A stretch of 64,000 bases of DNA from Ypsolopha sequella (Eukaryota > Arthropoda > Insecta > Lepidoptera > Ypsolophidae): positions 23,663,045 through 23,727,044 of the forward strand of contig OW203990.1 in NCBI GenBank assembly GCA_934047225.1. The letters are read 5' to 3'. The notes under the pieces are model-generated. The model was not told the DNA's origin, made no database searches, and worked only from the letters and a program-made list of their open reading frames with translations. Shown piece after piece: positions 19,629 to 29,460 of the stretch; within the stretch, counting starts at the first letter, position 1, and the number at the start of each line of letters is the position of its first letter. Position numbers and translations under genes: made by a program.

Positions 19629-21117
19629 TTGAGCACTGTAAAATAATAATAATTAAAGGTTTACACTTAGAATACTGAAATAATAATCTACATCAAACAT
19701 GTGCAATAGATGTATATTCAGATTTTTGTGATTAACACGTCTGCTTATATAAGGTAGGATCGTACCGCGAGTCTATTGTATTAAATTGTCATCTCAATTC
19801 AATAATTCTACGGGTTAAGATATTAGGTGCTACTTATGTTGCATGTTACCCTGCGAGGTGTCCACGGAAGACCAGCGTCGTGGTACAGATTAGTGCCATG
19901 ACACATGCTGAGTGGAGGCCTTTTGGGTGTCACTTATGTTTTGTTTGTTATTGATTATACTGTATTTTAATTGTGTGACACCAATAAAGTTTTTTCTATT
20001 TCTATTTCTACATAATCAATACCATACAAATGTACCACTTGTAATGTAAAACAAATTCAATTCACTGCAACATTAAAATAATAATATTCACAATATAGCC
20101 GTTACTATCTATCATTACTATTATCTATCATTACATACTACGAGTATCATTGAATACATAAGCAACGTTCTAGGTAAACATTTGACTAAAAAGTATGCAT
20201 AGGTGTTAGCGCGCGAGTTGAATGCAGTCGGGAGCCGCGGTGAAGGGGGAGAGCATCTCTCCCATCCATCCGCACAGCTGTGTGCGTATAGATAACGGCT
20301 GTATGTATACAGGTTGTAAATGCAAAACCAAGAATCCCTTTAGGGTATGAAAGTATACACGATACTGATACGATTACGATAAAAAAAGTATACCTTAAAT
20401 TTTTACCAAAAATTATATTGTTTTCCTAAGATCCAGCTATGCACTCTTATCAATGCAGTTCATTCACCCCGTAGTGCGGTAACGACCAATCACACTGAGT
20501 AATTATGTTCTGTGCTACTGACGCTATCAGAGGTCAACGACCAGCGAGAGTGTCCACCGGATTAGAGTATTTCAAGTTTAACAAATCGTGTTATTATGTG
20601 GTACTGCTACATAAAAAAAATTGCCGCTATTTTTTTTAAACACTGTATGATTCATACTAACATACCCTAGAAGGATTCTTGCCTTTGCTTTTACACCCTG
20701 TATAGCGCATTCCTCAGGCAGCTTCAGGTCTGCATTCAACTCGCGCGCTAACTAGTTTTCGAGTATATTTTTGAGTAAATTCTTTTCACGATGGTTACTA
20801 TGTGATGGCGCTCTGGATGGCGCTGTTGTACAGATATTGTTATTTTTTTTCAAAATGTATATTTTTCATGTTTTAATAATTTATAACATTTTACATTAAC
20901 ACATTAATAATACAAATTAATTTATCACCCGCATAAATTGGAATGAAATAAATATTGTATATTATTACGTGTATTATTTAATTTCTATTGGTATTTTCTT
21001 TGGAATAAACTAAGACGTTAGGAATTGCTTTGGTATTAGCTTCATGCATCTTTAGAAATATCGTCATTTGCCGTAGTACATTTTATAGTTTCTGGCGCGT
21101 TTTGATTACAATATAAC
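19629..21117. other. Repeat-rich intron
   Basis: Contains a LINE 3' tail at 19,850-20,010 ending in repeated TTTCTA, and two separated blocks (20,205-20,295 and 20,690-20,765). Both blocks are related to 25,265-25,445 (GAGTTG..GCAGTCGG..GC..CGGTG and TTCAACTCGCGCGCTAAC). No intact exon. Confidence 0.5.
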
Positions 21118-21292
21118 AAAAAGTACTTACTGTATTGACCAAAACAACACTAACAAATATGTTTTGTTATTTAAATAAATAATGTTCATAGTAATCGGAT
21201 GATATTGTTTTCAATATTGTGTTATGACATTAATGCATGTAAAACAAATTGTATGGCATATTGTTTTATTTTTTAAACATAACATAATAGTA

Positions 21293-21452
21293 TCGATTCG
21301 GCATAACACGTCTTAACTTATTTGACAGGACTAACCTTATTTTAAGCGTCCTGACTTTTTCTTTCTTTATCGAAAAGACAAGGACAGAACGCTTAAATTT
21401 AGTTTAGTCCTGTCAAATAAGTTAAGATGTGCTTCACCGAATCGGTACCAGT
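21293..21452. mobile_element. MITE, diverged relative of family 1
   Basis: Inverted arms CGATTCGGCATAACACGTCT at the left and ...GTGCTTCACCGAATCGG at the right, with CTTATTTGACAGGACTAA mirrored. It sits at the same place in its duplicate unit as the MITE at 24,344. Confidence 0.65.
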
Positions 21453-21530
21453 GTCGGATTGTAATTGTGTAATGTAGGAACACATTTTAAGCAATATCAA
21501 TGAACATGAAACACCTGTTTTTTTTCTCAG

Positions 21531-21724
21531 CAATTTACGTACAGTCACAAAGAGGACGAACATTATTACGTGTCGGAGGGTACACGTTCAGCATACAAAG
21601 TGTATCACAAAGCGGACACAAGAAGCGATGGTTCTGTTCCACTCACAACAGCAAAAAGTGCCGTGCGATCATACACACTTATGATGACGAATTTGTTAAA
21701 ATAAATAATGTTCACAATCATTAA
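21531..21724 (+). CDS. mod(mdg4): FLYWCH terminal exon 8 (recent-expansion subclass)
   Basis: 63 codons, phase 1, acceptor TTTTTTTTCTCAG ending at 21,530. Sequence style YVQSQRGRTLLRVGGYTF, then RWFCSTHNSKKCRAI, then TYDDEFVKINNVHNH and TAA. First of three copies at exact 259-bp steps. It keeps the ancestral RVGGYTF where copies 9 and 10 read RVEEYTF. Confidence 0.88.
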
Positions 21725-21789
21725 AAGTAGAGGATTTGGATTCCATTACGTTTATATACTTACACTACCTCTTCATATTTTTTTCTCAG

Positions 21790-21983
21790 CAATTTACGTA
21801 CAGTCACAAAAGGGGCGAACATTGTTGCGTGTTGAAGAGTACACGTTCAGCATACAAAGAGTCTCACATTGCGGACACAAAAAGCGCTGGTACTGTTCCA
21901 CTCACCACCGCAAGAAGTGCCGCGCGTTCTTACATACTTATGATGACGAACTCATTAAAATAAATAATGTTCACAATCATTGA
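21790..21983 (+). CDS. mod(mdg4): FLYWCH terminal exon 9
   Basis: 63 codons, phase 1, acceptor at 21,789. Reads YVQSQKGRTLLRVEEYTF, RWYCSTHHRKKCRAF, HNH then TGA. Glu-Glu replaces the normally invariant Gly-Gly before Y-T-F, which may weaken the fold. It is almost identical to exon 10. The stop is followed after 65 bp by the next acceptor, so there is hardly room for its own polyadenylation site. Confidence 0.85.
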
Positions 21984-22048
21984 AAGTAGAGGATTTCGAT
22001 TCCATTACGTTTATATACTTACACTACCTCGTCATATTTTTTTCTCAG

Positions 22049-22242
22049 CAATTTACGTACAGTCACAAAAGGGGCGAACATTGTTGCGTGTTGAAGAGTA
22101 CACGTTCAGCATACAAAGAGTCTCACATTGCGGACACAAAAAGCGCTGGTACTGTTCCACTCACCACCGCAAGAAGTGCCTCGCGTTCTTGCATACTTAT
22201 GATGACGAACTCATTAAAATAAATAATGTTCATAATCATTAA
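22049..22242 (+). CDS. mod(mdg4): FLYWCH terminal exon 10
   Basis: 63 codons, phase 1, acceptor at 22,048. It differs from exon 9 by KKCLAF for KKCRAF and a few silent changes. It shares the EE for GG change, so exons 9 and 10 come from one duplication after that mutation. A LINE fragment begins about 90 bp after the stop. Confidence 0.85.
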
Positions 22243-22329
22243 AATTGGAGGATTTCGATTTCATTAAGTTTATATTTTCACATTATGTCTTCATAACCAT
22301 AATGTTTATTTTTGTTTTCTATCTTGACA

Positions 22330-23575
22330 AACGAAATCCCAGCTCAGTTGTAAAAACAAAAAATAAAAAAACAAAATTTGCCTGTAAGCAAGTCGATAAT
22401 CAATCTGCTAGATTATACAATAAAATAAATAAAACTCTAAAAATCTACCCAATGACCTTAAACGAATGTAAAAATTCTGTTACCAAGTGGCTAAAAACCC
22501 TAAACTATCATGAAACTGAAAACATTTTAACACAACAACTACAATAATTTAATATGTCAAATTTATACCTATATACAAAAATATACCACGATATTACATA
22601 CAACATGTGTGTAATAAATTAAGGGCGTTACAAAGTAAATTTGCTGTACTTAGATACAAAGTACCGTTCAGAATACTTAGACTACTTTATATTGCCATGG
22701 CCGATTCAATAATAGGATATGGTTTAAGCAGCCACGGAAAAACATATAAAACCTATCTAGAAAATATATACAAACTACAAAAAAGTATTTTAAAAATAAT
22801 TGTCCCTACTTAAATAATGTCAGAATACAAGAAAACCAAAATTAATCTATTTCACTATTGCAACGTATTAGACGTTTATAACAAAATAAAATTATTTTCA
22901 ATGCATGTTCTCGTAAAGGCCCACTTTTTATGCATCAAACGTGTATCATACTACGTTTTTCAATGCATAGTGTGAGGAAATAAAACAAATATAATTTTGT
23001 GAACTTTAAATTGTAATTGGCTCAAAAGGACTGTATCCAGAGCCGTTAAACAGTTGAAAAAAACTATGACATTTATGGTACACAGGAAAAGCTGCAGGTT
23101 AGCCAACCATTGTAAATAAATAAAAAATAATAATAATAATAAAGCCCTACGGCAAAATAATCGACTTTGTGTTCGGTTTTGATGCATAAAAAGTGAGCCT
23201 TTACGAGCACATGCATTGAAATAATACTTATGGAACTCGAACCTGGATGTACTTCTTGCCAGACATTGTTAATAAACTTCCAAGAGATCTTCAAAAATTA
23301 TATATTAGTAGTGATAAGTATAAATATAAGATAAAAGATTTCCTAATTGAAAATTCAGGTAAAAATTTATTATAAATTAAAACCGCACGATATATTAAGT
23401 AAACACTTGCTCTGTTTCGTTTCATGCGGTTTTTGTTTTTGATTGTTTATTTATTACTTTTTATAACTTATGTACTCGCCACTACAGATAAGCCAATTGG
23501 ATTTCGCTAGTGGCTATATAGTTTAGGTTAAGATTCATTGTAATCGGGATTAATAAAGACAATTAAAAAAAAAAA
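22330..23575 (+). mobile_element. 5'-truncated non-LTR retrotransposon with nested MITE
   Basis: Decayed RT-like peptides: KNKINKTLKIYPM-type stretch at 22,400-22,545 and YIAMADSIIGYGLSSHG near 22,690. The ORF end, PDIVNKLPRDLQKL, is at 23,250-23,305. A poly-A tail follows at 23,565. A 330-bp MITE (22,899-23,222) interrupts it. Long frames are broken, so it is dead. Confidence 0.7.
22899..23222. mobile_element. MITE family 2, copy 1
   Basis: Ends are mirrored: AATGCATGTTCTCGTAAAGG at the left and CCTTTACGAGCACATGCATT at the right, each with TTTTTATGCATCAAA. Other copies are at 27,054-27,411 and 46,251-46,634. It is inserted inside the LINE fragment. Confidence 0.75.
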
Positions 23576-24170
23576 AAACCTATACATATTTATAATAAAC
23601 TTATACATATATATACAACAATCGTATTTATATTTATTACGAGTATCTATAATAAATATAAACATACACATAATTTTTTTTAATAATAACTAAATTAACA
23701 AAAACAATTATTATAACCTACATCAAAAAATTTGCTCGAAACTAGCTTCCACTGTACAGGACACAGAACATACTGTCGCATGCCAAGAAAAAATGACCAG
23801 TTGCTGTTAAACAAATAGTTGTCCTAACTACCTACCGTACATTTAAGTTTGTTCGCAGAGTTATATTTTATTTTTGTTAGGGAAAATACAATATTAAGTA
23901 AGTAGGTACAATTATTATTATTGTACGTAGATTAAGTATTGTTTATAACGATCAATAGGAAAGAGCGGTCTCCCCTAATACAGGTTCTGCGAACTTAACA
24001 GGGGTGTCCAATAACCTGTTATTTCAATTTTATACTCAATAAAGAAATTTTGAATTTTTGAATTTGAATTTTGAATTGTGTTTACATAATCATGTCTTAT
24101 AAATATATTTTTTTTTTAGCTTGTAGCGCTTTAAGTTAACTTCGGCATGACAGCGTTTCACTGTTTACTC
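23576..24170. other. AT-rich intron with a retroelement tail
   Basis: 23,940-24,075 resembles a LINE 3' end (AATAAAG, then GAATTTTTGAATTTGAATTT). At 24,120 the motif GCTTTAAGTTAACTTCGGCATG appears, a landmark of the duplicated units further right (29,230, 32,250, 34,015). Confidence 0.5.
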
Positions 24171-24343
24171 AAAAAGTACTGTATTGACCAAAACAACACT
24201 AACAAATATGTTTTGTTATTAACATAAATAATGTTCATAGTAAACGGATGATATTGTTTTCCATATTATGTTATGACATTAATGCATATGAAACAAATTG
24301 TATGGCAAATTGTATTATATTATTGCAATTATAAGTAGCCATT

Positions 24344-24506
24344 AAAGCCAATTCTGAAGGCTTTAATTTTAGTTTTAGTGCTGTCAAGACTTAAATTTTT
24401 CCAAAGTAATTTAGCTTCTGTTCTTAACACTTATGAACTATTTTGCAATGATGAAAATTTAGTTTTGACAGCACTAAAACCAAAATTAAAGCCTTCAGAA
24501 TCGGCT
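24344..24506. mobile_element. MITE family 1, copy 3
   Basis: Arms AAAGCCAATTCTGAAGGC and GCCTTCAGAATCGGCT around an AT-rich core. It ends 85 bp upstream of the exon 11 acceptor. Confidence 0.8.
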
Positions 24507-24590
24507 ACATTGTCGGATTATAATTGTGTAACGTAGGAATATATTTTAAGCAATATCAATTATTAAGAAACACTTGTTTTTTTTTCTCAG

Positions 24591-24865
24591 TGATTTACGT
24601 ACAGTCACAAAAGGGTCGAAGATTGTTGCGTGTCGGAGGGTACACGTTCTGTACACAGATTGTCTCACATTGCGGACATAAGAGGCGATGGTTATGTTCC
24701 ACTCACAACCGTAAGAAGTGCCGTGCGGTCTTACACACTTATGATGATAAAATCATTAAAATAAATAATGTCCATAATCATTTAAAAAAGAAAACAGAGA
24801 CAACAAATGCCTACGAACAGTCCATGAAGCAAGAGCAGGTGGCTGTGTACCAAAAATATACCTAG
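24591..24865 (+). CDS. mod(mdg4): FLYWCH terminal exon 11 with extended C-terminus
   Basis: 90 codons, phase 1, acceptor TTTTTTTCTCAG ending at 24,590. Finger: QSQKGRRLLRVGGYTF, RWLCSTHNRKKCRAV, INNVHNH. The usual stop codon after HNH is absent, and the frame reads through 27 further residues, lysine- and glutamine-rich, ending VYQKYT. So the subclass stop was lost, or the tail is ancestral and other copies lost it. Paralog of exon 8 by flanks. Confidence 0.86.
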
Positions 24866-25719
24866 AAGATGCAGAGCTACAGTTCTTAAGTTCCTACATA
24901 TAATTGTTAAAACTGATAATAAATGTATAGTATGTACTATCAGCAAACGGCTCGCCTATTCATCTTAAGGGTCAGTTTTGTGTACAGTGGCCTGCAACAA
25001 CCGCCCTGCCTAGAGTTTTTGTCCACCAATAGTCACTGACGCTCAACCATAAAGTTTTTTTTATAATTCTAAATGTTCATTCCTATAGTTTTTTTTAAAC
25101 TGTTTACTGATTGATTCATAAAAAGTCTTAAAAACAAAAAAACTTTCGTCTATTACTGGTTTAAACAAAAATGGCGGGCAAAAGGCAGAGGTACCTAAGA
25201 TCGCCATATGCAAGCAACAAAGTTTGCAATTGGATATGCGAGCCGTTTTCTGATAGTACAGTAAGCGCGTGAGTTGTACGCAGTCGGAAGCTGCGGTGGA
25301 AAACGAGGAGCACCTTCCCAACCGTCCGCACACCTCCACCGGAGGCTCCTCCTGCAGGGTAGTACAGCTGTGTGCGTAAAGAAATCGTCTGCGCATTTCC
25401 TCAGGTCTGCATTCAACTCGCGCGCTAACCAGTTAACGAGTACATTTTTAAGTAATTTCTCCACATGATGGTGACTGTTTTATGGCGAAGATGTCTAAAT
25501 ATTGTTAGTTTATTCCACAATGTTAACCTTATTTTGATGTTGTAGCCATACATTTATCACCAGTATAAATTGGAGTGAAATATATTTTTTACATTATTAC
25601 ATGTGAATATAACAGATTATGGTAATCGTATTATTGTATTCACGAATAGCCATTGTGGTATTGTAACTAACGTATTAAAACATTTTAACAGTATTAAAAA
25701 TCTGTATGTTTTTTCTCAG
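24866..25719. other. Intron with GC-richer repeat block
   Basis: 25,265-25,445 is a GC-rich block related to sequences around 20,210-20,295 and 20,700-20,765. No exon. Confidence 0.5.
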
Positions 25720-25913
25720 CAATTTACGTAAAGTCACAAAAGGGACGAACATTATTACGTGTCGGAGGGTACACGTTCAGCATACAAAGTGTCTCTCATT
25801 GCGGACACAAGAAGCGATGGATCTGTTCCACTCACAACAGCAAGAAGTGCCGTGCGATCATACACACTTATGATGACGAATTTGTTATAATAAATAATGT
25901 GCACAATCATTAA
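25720..25913 (+). CDS. mod(mdg4): FLYWCH terminal exon 12
   Basis: 63 codons, phase 1, acceptor TTTTTTCTCAG ending at 25,719. KSQKGRTLLRVGGYTF, RWICSTHNSKKCRAI, EFVIINNVHNH then TAA. It has no in-frame ATG start, so it is easily missed. It keeps the normal GG before YTF. It heads a five-exon cluster whose starts step by 259, 242, 259 and 242 bp. Confidence 0.87.
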
Positions 25914-25978
25914 AAGTAGAGGATTTGGATTTCATTACATTTATATACTTACATTACGTCTTCATATTATTTTCTCAG

Positions 25979-26160
25979 CAATTTACGTACAATCACGAAA
26001 AAGGCGAACATTGTTGCGTGTTGAAGAGCACATGTTCAGCACACAGACAGTCTTACAATGCGGACTGGTACTGTTCCACTCACCACCGTAAGAAGTGCCG
26101 CGCGTTCTTACACACTTATGATGACGAACTCATTTAATTAATAATGTTCATAATCATTAA
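25979..26160 (+). pseudogene. FLYWCH pseudoexon, 11-bp deletion (copy A)
   Basis: The acceptor TTTTCTCAG at 25,978 and the first half (YVQSRKRRTLLRVEEHMF) are intact. The bases CACAAGAAGCG before the RW codons are missing compared with neighbours, so the frame shifts and ends after LVLFHSPP at 26,091. The second zinc half survives out of frame, with a further small change near 26,133. Confidence 0.88.
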
Positions 26161-26220
26161 AAGTAGAGGATTTCGATTCCATTACGTTTTTATACTTACA
26201 TTACCTTTTTTTTTTCTCAG

Positions 26221-26414
26221 CATCTTACGTACAATCACGGAAGGGGCGAACATTGTTGCGTTTTGAAGAGCACACGTTCTGCACACAGACAGTCTCTCAT
26301 TGCGGACACAAGAAGCGATGGATCTGTTCCACTCACAACAGCAAGAAGTGCCGTGCGATTATACACACTTATGATGACGAATTTGTTAAAATAAATAATG
26401 TGCACAATCATTAA
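26221..26414 (+). CDS. mod(mdg4): FLYWCH terminal exon 13
   Basis: 63 codons, phase 1, acceptor TTTTTTTTTTCTCAG ending at 26,220. SRKGRTLLRFEEHTF, then RWICSTHNSKKCRAI, HNH and TAA. The first half carries the FEEH variant, and the second half matches exon 12 (TYDDEFVKINNV). This looks like a mosaic made by unequal exchange or gene conversion. Confidence 0.86.
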
Positions 26415-26479
26415 AAGTAGAGGATTTGGATTTCATTACATTTATATACTTACATTACGTCTTCATATTTTTTTCTCAG

Positions 26480-26661
26480 CAATTTACGTACAATCACGAA
26501 AAAGGCGAACATTGTTGCGTGTTGAAGAGCACATGTTCAGCACACAGACAGTCTTACAATGCGGACTGGTACTGTTCCACTCACCACCGTAAGAAGTGCC
26601 GCGCGTTCTTACACACTTATGATGACGAACTCATTAAATTAATAATGTTCATAATAATTAA
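26480..26661 (+). pseudogene. FLYWCH pseudoexon, 11-bp deletion (copy B)
   Basis: Carries the same 11-bp deletion and the same early stop after LVLFHSPP as the copy 501 bp upstream. In addition the final HNH codons read H-N-N in the original frame. The acceptor is intact, so its use would give a truncated finger lacking the zinc ligands. Confidence 0.88.
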
Positions 26662-26721
26662 AAGTAGAGGATTTCGATTCCATTACGTTTTTATACTTAC
26701 ATTACCTTTTTTTTTTCTCAG

Positions 26722-26915
26722 CATCTTACGTACAATCACGGAAGGGGCGAACATTGTTGCGTTTTGAAGAGCACACGTTCTGCACACAGACAGTCTCACA
26801 ATGCGGACACAAGAAGCGCTGGTACTGTTCCACTCACCATCGTAAGAAATGCCGAGCGTCTTTACACACTTATGATGACCAAGTCGTTAAAATAAATAAT
26901 GTTCATAATCATTAA
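26722..26915 (+). CDS. mod(mdg4): FLYWCH terminal exon 14
   Basis: 63 codons, phase 1, acceptor at 26,721. SRKGRTLLRFEEHTF, RWYCSTHHRKKCRAS, TYDDQVVKINNVHNH and TAA. The first half is like exon 13, the second half has its own changes (DQVV). Last exon of the alternating cluster. Confidence 0.87.
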
Positions 26916-27053
26916 AATTAGAGGATTTCGTTTCCATTACGTTAATACTTAACATTATCTCTTAACTTAATAACCATAATGTATAAAGACTTATCTGTTA
27001 CTACTCACGTAATCCTATTGTGTTTAATTAAAATAATAATAATAATGTTCTTT

Positions 27054-27411
27054 TTAATGCAAGTGCTCGGAAAGGCCCACTTTTTATGCATCAAAACCGA
27101 ACAGAAAGTCGATTATTTTGCCCTAGGGCTTTATTTTTATAATTTTTTTATTTATTTACAATGGTTAGCTAACAGCCTTTCCTGTGTACCATAAATGTTA
27201 TACTTTTTTTTCCACTGTTTAACGGCTCTGGATACAGTCCTTTTGATCCAATCATAATTTAAAGTTCACAAGATTATATTTGTTTTATTTCCTCACACTA
27301 TGCATTGAAAAACGTAGTATGATACACGGGCGTAAGAGCAATAAATTACTCGGCTCGTGTTTTAAATCATCCTCGTAATTTATTCCTTTTCGGCCTTGTA
27401 GCATAAACTAC
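27054..27411. mobile_element. MITE family 2, copy 2
   Basis: From AATGCAAGTGCTCGGAAAGG to GGCCTTGTAGCATAAA. It contains the AAAACCGAACA and GAGGAAATAAAAC landmarks (here reverse) seen in the 46,251-46,634 copy, which runs the other way. Confidence 0.75.
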
Positions 27412-28862
27412 TATTATTGTAAGTTAAATTTTTGTACACAGGCAAGCTTAATACTATTTAGTATTTTCTATCAGCGGGCGAGCGGCATTGAATTTTCTAT
27501 GGAACAGTTGATTTTTTTTTCGAGTAACAGGATTTTTTCCATAGTAAAATTTGTTCTAAACCATTGAATGAATAAACTCTTTAAATATAGTAACACCTTT
27601 CTGTTACACGTTGTATACTAAATCTATGCCTCAAGCTCTATGTAACTCCACGTGTGGTCACTTTGTGTTACTTGGGTAATCACGAGGAACGTATGATTAG
27701 CAAACGTGGCAAGCAAACGTTGTAGCTGACTGATCTATCAACGTCCGACTTGAAACGTCTGCTTAGTTTATCCACGCGTGCAACACTGCAGGGCTTCTAC
27801 GGTTCTATATGTATAGAAGAATTCCCTGACTTATTAACAGATCTATCGACCGCTGAACCTAAAAGAATGTTTAGACTTTATGTTTCTGATATGATTTTTT
27901 TGATTAAATAAATTGCAAATTTTTCATATATGTATGATTTTTTTCATTTTTGCACATTTAAAAAAGAAAAGCCTGTTTTTTACCTGGTAACGAGCAGAAA
28001 TAGCGCGCAAGTTGAAGTCTATTGTACGTAGCCACTGCCTATCTACGAGGTGCTACGACACTCGTAGCGCGGAGACGTGGTGCGTAGCGAGTGGTGGGGA
28101 CGCGTATAACCTGGCGGGTATTTATAACTAAAAATTGTTTTAGTACATTAATTCCGCAGAAGTCAATTCGAGATCTGCGTGGATTGAGTAATGCTTCCGT
28201 TCCTTTGTCTTGCCCGGGCTTTTGCTCTCCTTCAATCCCCCCTAATTATAATTACTGATAGGTCTGGCACATGAACTGTAACTTGAATTATTTTCAAATA
28301 ATGTCAGTGAATATTGAAAAAACCCATGAGATCCTTATTGAAACAAAATAAAATTTAAATAATATTAAAATTTTTACCTATAAAATAAAACTAAAACAAA
28401 AAACGCTACACTAACCTAAACCCCTTTGAAAAATTATTGTTACTATTTAATTCTTTATTGCACAAATTATAAATGTACAGGTGGACTTAATGCTAAAGCA
28501 TTTTCTCCCAGTCAACTCGTCAGGAAGTACAAGACAAAATAAAGGCGTGCAGGGAAATATTTTGAAGAAAAATAAAAAGTATAAAAATAACGGGGTAACG
28601 CCACCAGCCTACTGGGGACCCTGCGGCAGTGATTTATATAATATCTTTTATTTCAAGTAGTTTATTTTTAATTTTATTTTCTTTGTAGTTAGTGTTTATT
28701 TTAAGTATTATTTATAATTTAGTTTTATTTATGTTAATTTAGTGCCTTATTTAAGGTTATTGTTAATACTAGTAGAGTAAAATTCAAAGTTGTTTCAATG
28801 ATAAATTCCTACATTAGTACTTATAATAATTTATTAAGTAAAAAGCTATATTTTTTTCTCAG
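27412..28862. other. Duplicated non-coding unit, first copy
   Basis: Contains three landmarks of the repeated unit: CTGACTGATCTATCAACG at about 27,728, the GTAGCCACTGCC..TCTACGAGGTGCTACGA block at 28,035, and a LINE 3' fragment at 28,445-28,600 (TTCTTTATTGCACAAA..TGGACTTAATGC). No intact exon. Confidence 0.6.
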
Positions 28863-29056
28863 CACTTTACGTAACTTCACAAAAGGGACGAACATTGTTA
28901 CGTGTTGGAGGGTACACGTTCAGCACACAAAGTGTCTCACATTGCGGACACAAGAAGCGATGGTTCTGTTCCACTCACCACCGTAAGAAGTGCCTTGCAA
29001 TCATACACACTTATGATGACGAACTCATTAAAATAAACAATGTTCATAATCATTAA
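28863..29056 (+). CDS. mod(mdg4): FLYWCH terminal exon 15
   Basis: 63 codons, phase 1, acceptor TTTTTTTCTCAG ending at 28,862. LYVTSQKGRTLLRVGGYTF, RWFCSTHHRKKCLAI, HNH then TAA. KKCLA for KKCRA is shared with exons 10 and 16. It begins a set of three multi-kilobase duplicate units, each with one live exon and one dead exon behind it. Confidence 0.88.
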
Positions 29057-29366
29057 GAGTACAGGATTTAGATTTCTATATATTCAGATCCTTACATTAC
29101 CTTATAAGATTACACATATAACTTTTTAATGTAACGTAAGGGTACCCTTATGTATAGATTTTTTTCTGTTTCGACCCACGTATTCTTATTGTGTTTAATT
29201 ATGTTTAATAAATTTCTTTTTTTATGACTTGTGAGGCTTTAAGTTAACTTCGGCATGGCATCTTTTTACTGTGCACTCACTTACATAGTCAGGTATTGAT
29301 GTTTCAACATTTTTGATACAACAAATCGTGTATGTGTTCTACATTAAAAGTTAAGGAGGCTCCGAT

Positions 29367-29460
29367 GGAGATGGACACGTTCAACACACAGTCGTGGGAA
29401 GTGTTATGTCGTTGTGTACACTGTTAATGATTAGGTGACGTGATTAAATAATAAATAATG
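29367..29460 (+). pseudogene. Decayed FLYWCH exon, second half (unit 1)
   Basis: Reads RWTRSTHSRGKCYVVVYTVND then a stop, and continues V-T-stop. It corresponds to RWFCSTHNRKKCRAIIHTYDD of live exons. The first zinc cysteine is R and two stops interrupt. It lies about 310 bp after exon 15. Confidence 0.75.

Larger units (their letters stand above)
21118..21730. repeat. Segmental duplicate of 24,171-24,785
   Basis: Both copies share the order: AAAGTAC, ACTGTATTGACCAAAACA, ATGTTCATAGTAA, TGACATTAATGCAT, a MITE, TGTCGGATT, then exon 8 or exon 11. The MITE position is shared although the two MITE sequences have diverged widely. Confidence 0.8.
21531..22242 (+). repeat. Tandem array of three exon units, 259-bp period
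   Basis: Exon starts at 21,531, 21,790 and 22,049. Only 65 bp separate one stop codon from the next exon, and this spacer carries the whole pyrimidine tract TTTTTTCTCAG. Units 2 and 3 are almost identical, including the spacer. Confidence 0.9.
25720..26915 (+). repeat. Alternating 259/242-bp exon array (501-bp dimer)
   Basis: Exon starts at 25,720, 25,979, 26,221, 26,480 and 26,722. The dimer (deleted exon plus intact exon) is repeated almost identically, which shows duplication of a two-exon block after the deletion had occurred. Confidence 0.9.

Noticed and set aside
20560..20640. Frame reading EYFKFNKSCYYVV then KKNCRYFF before a stop
   Set aside because: Looks a little like the centre of a FLYWCH finger, but it is too short, lacks an acceptor and has no terminal histidines; probably chance.
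21150..21200. Text AAATAAATAATGTTCATAGTA resembling the end of a FLYWCH exon (and at 24,225)
   Set aside because: Only the last few codons could match, without His codons or any upstream finger; AT-rich chance or very old decay cannot be told apart.
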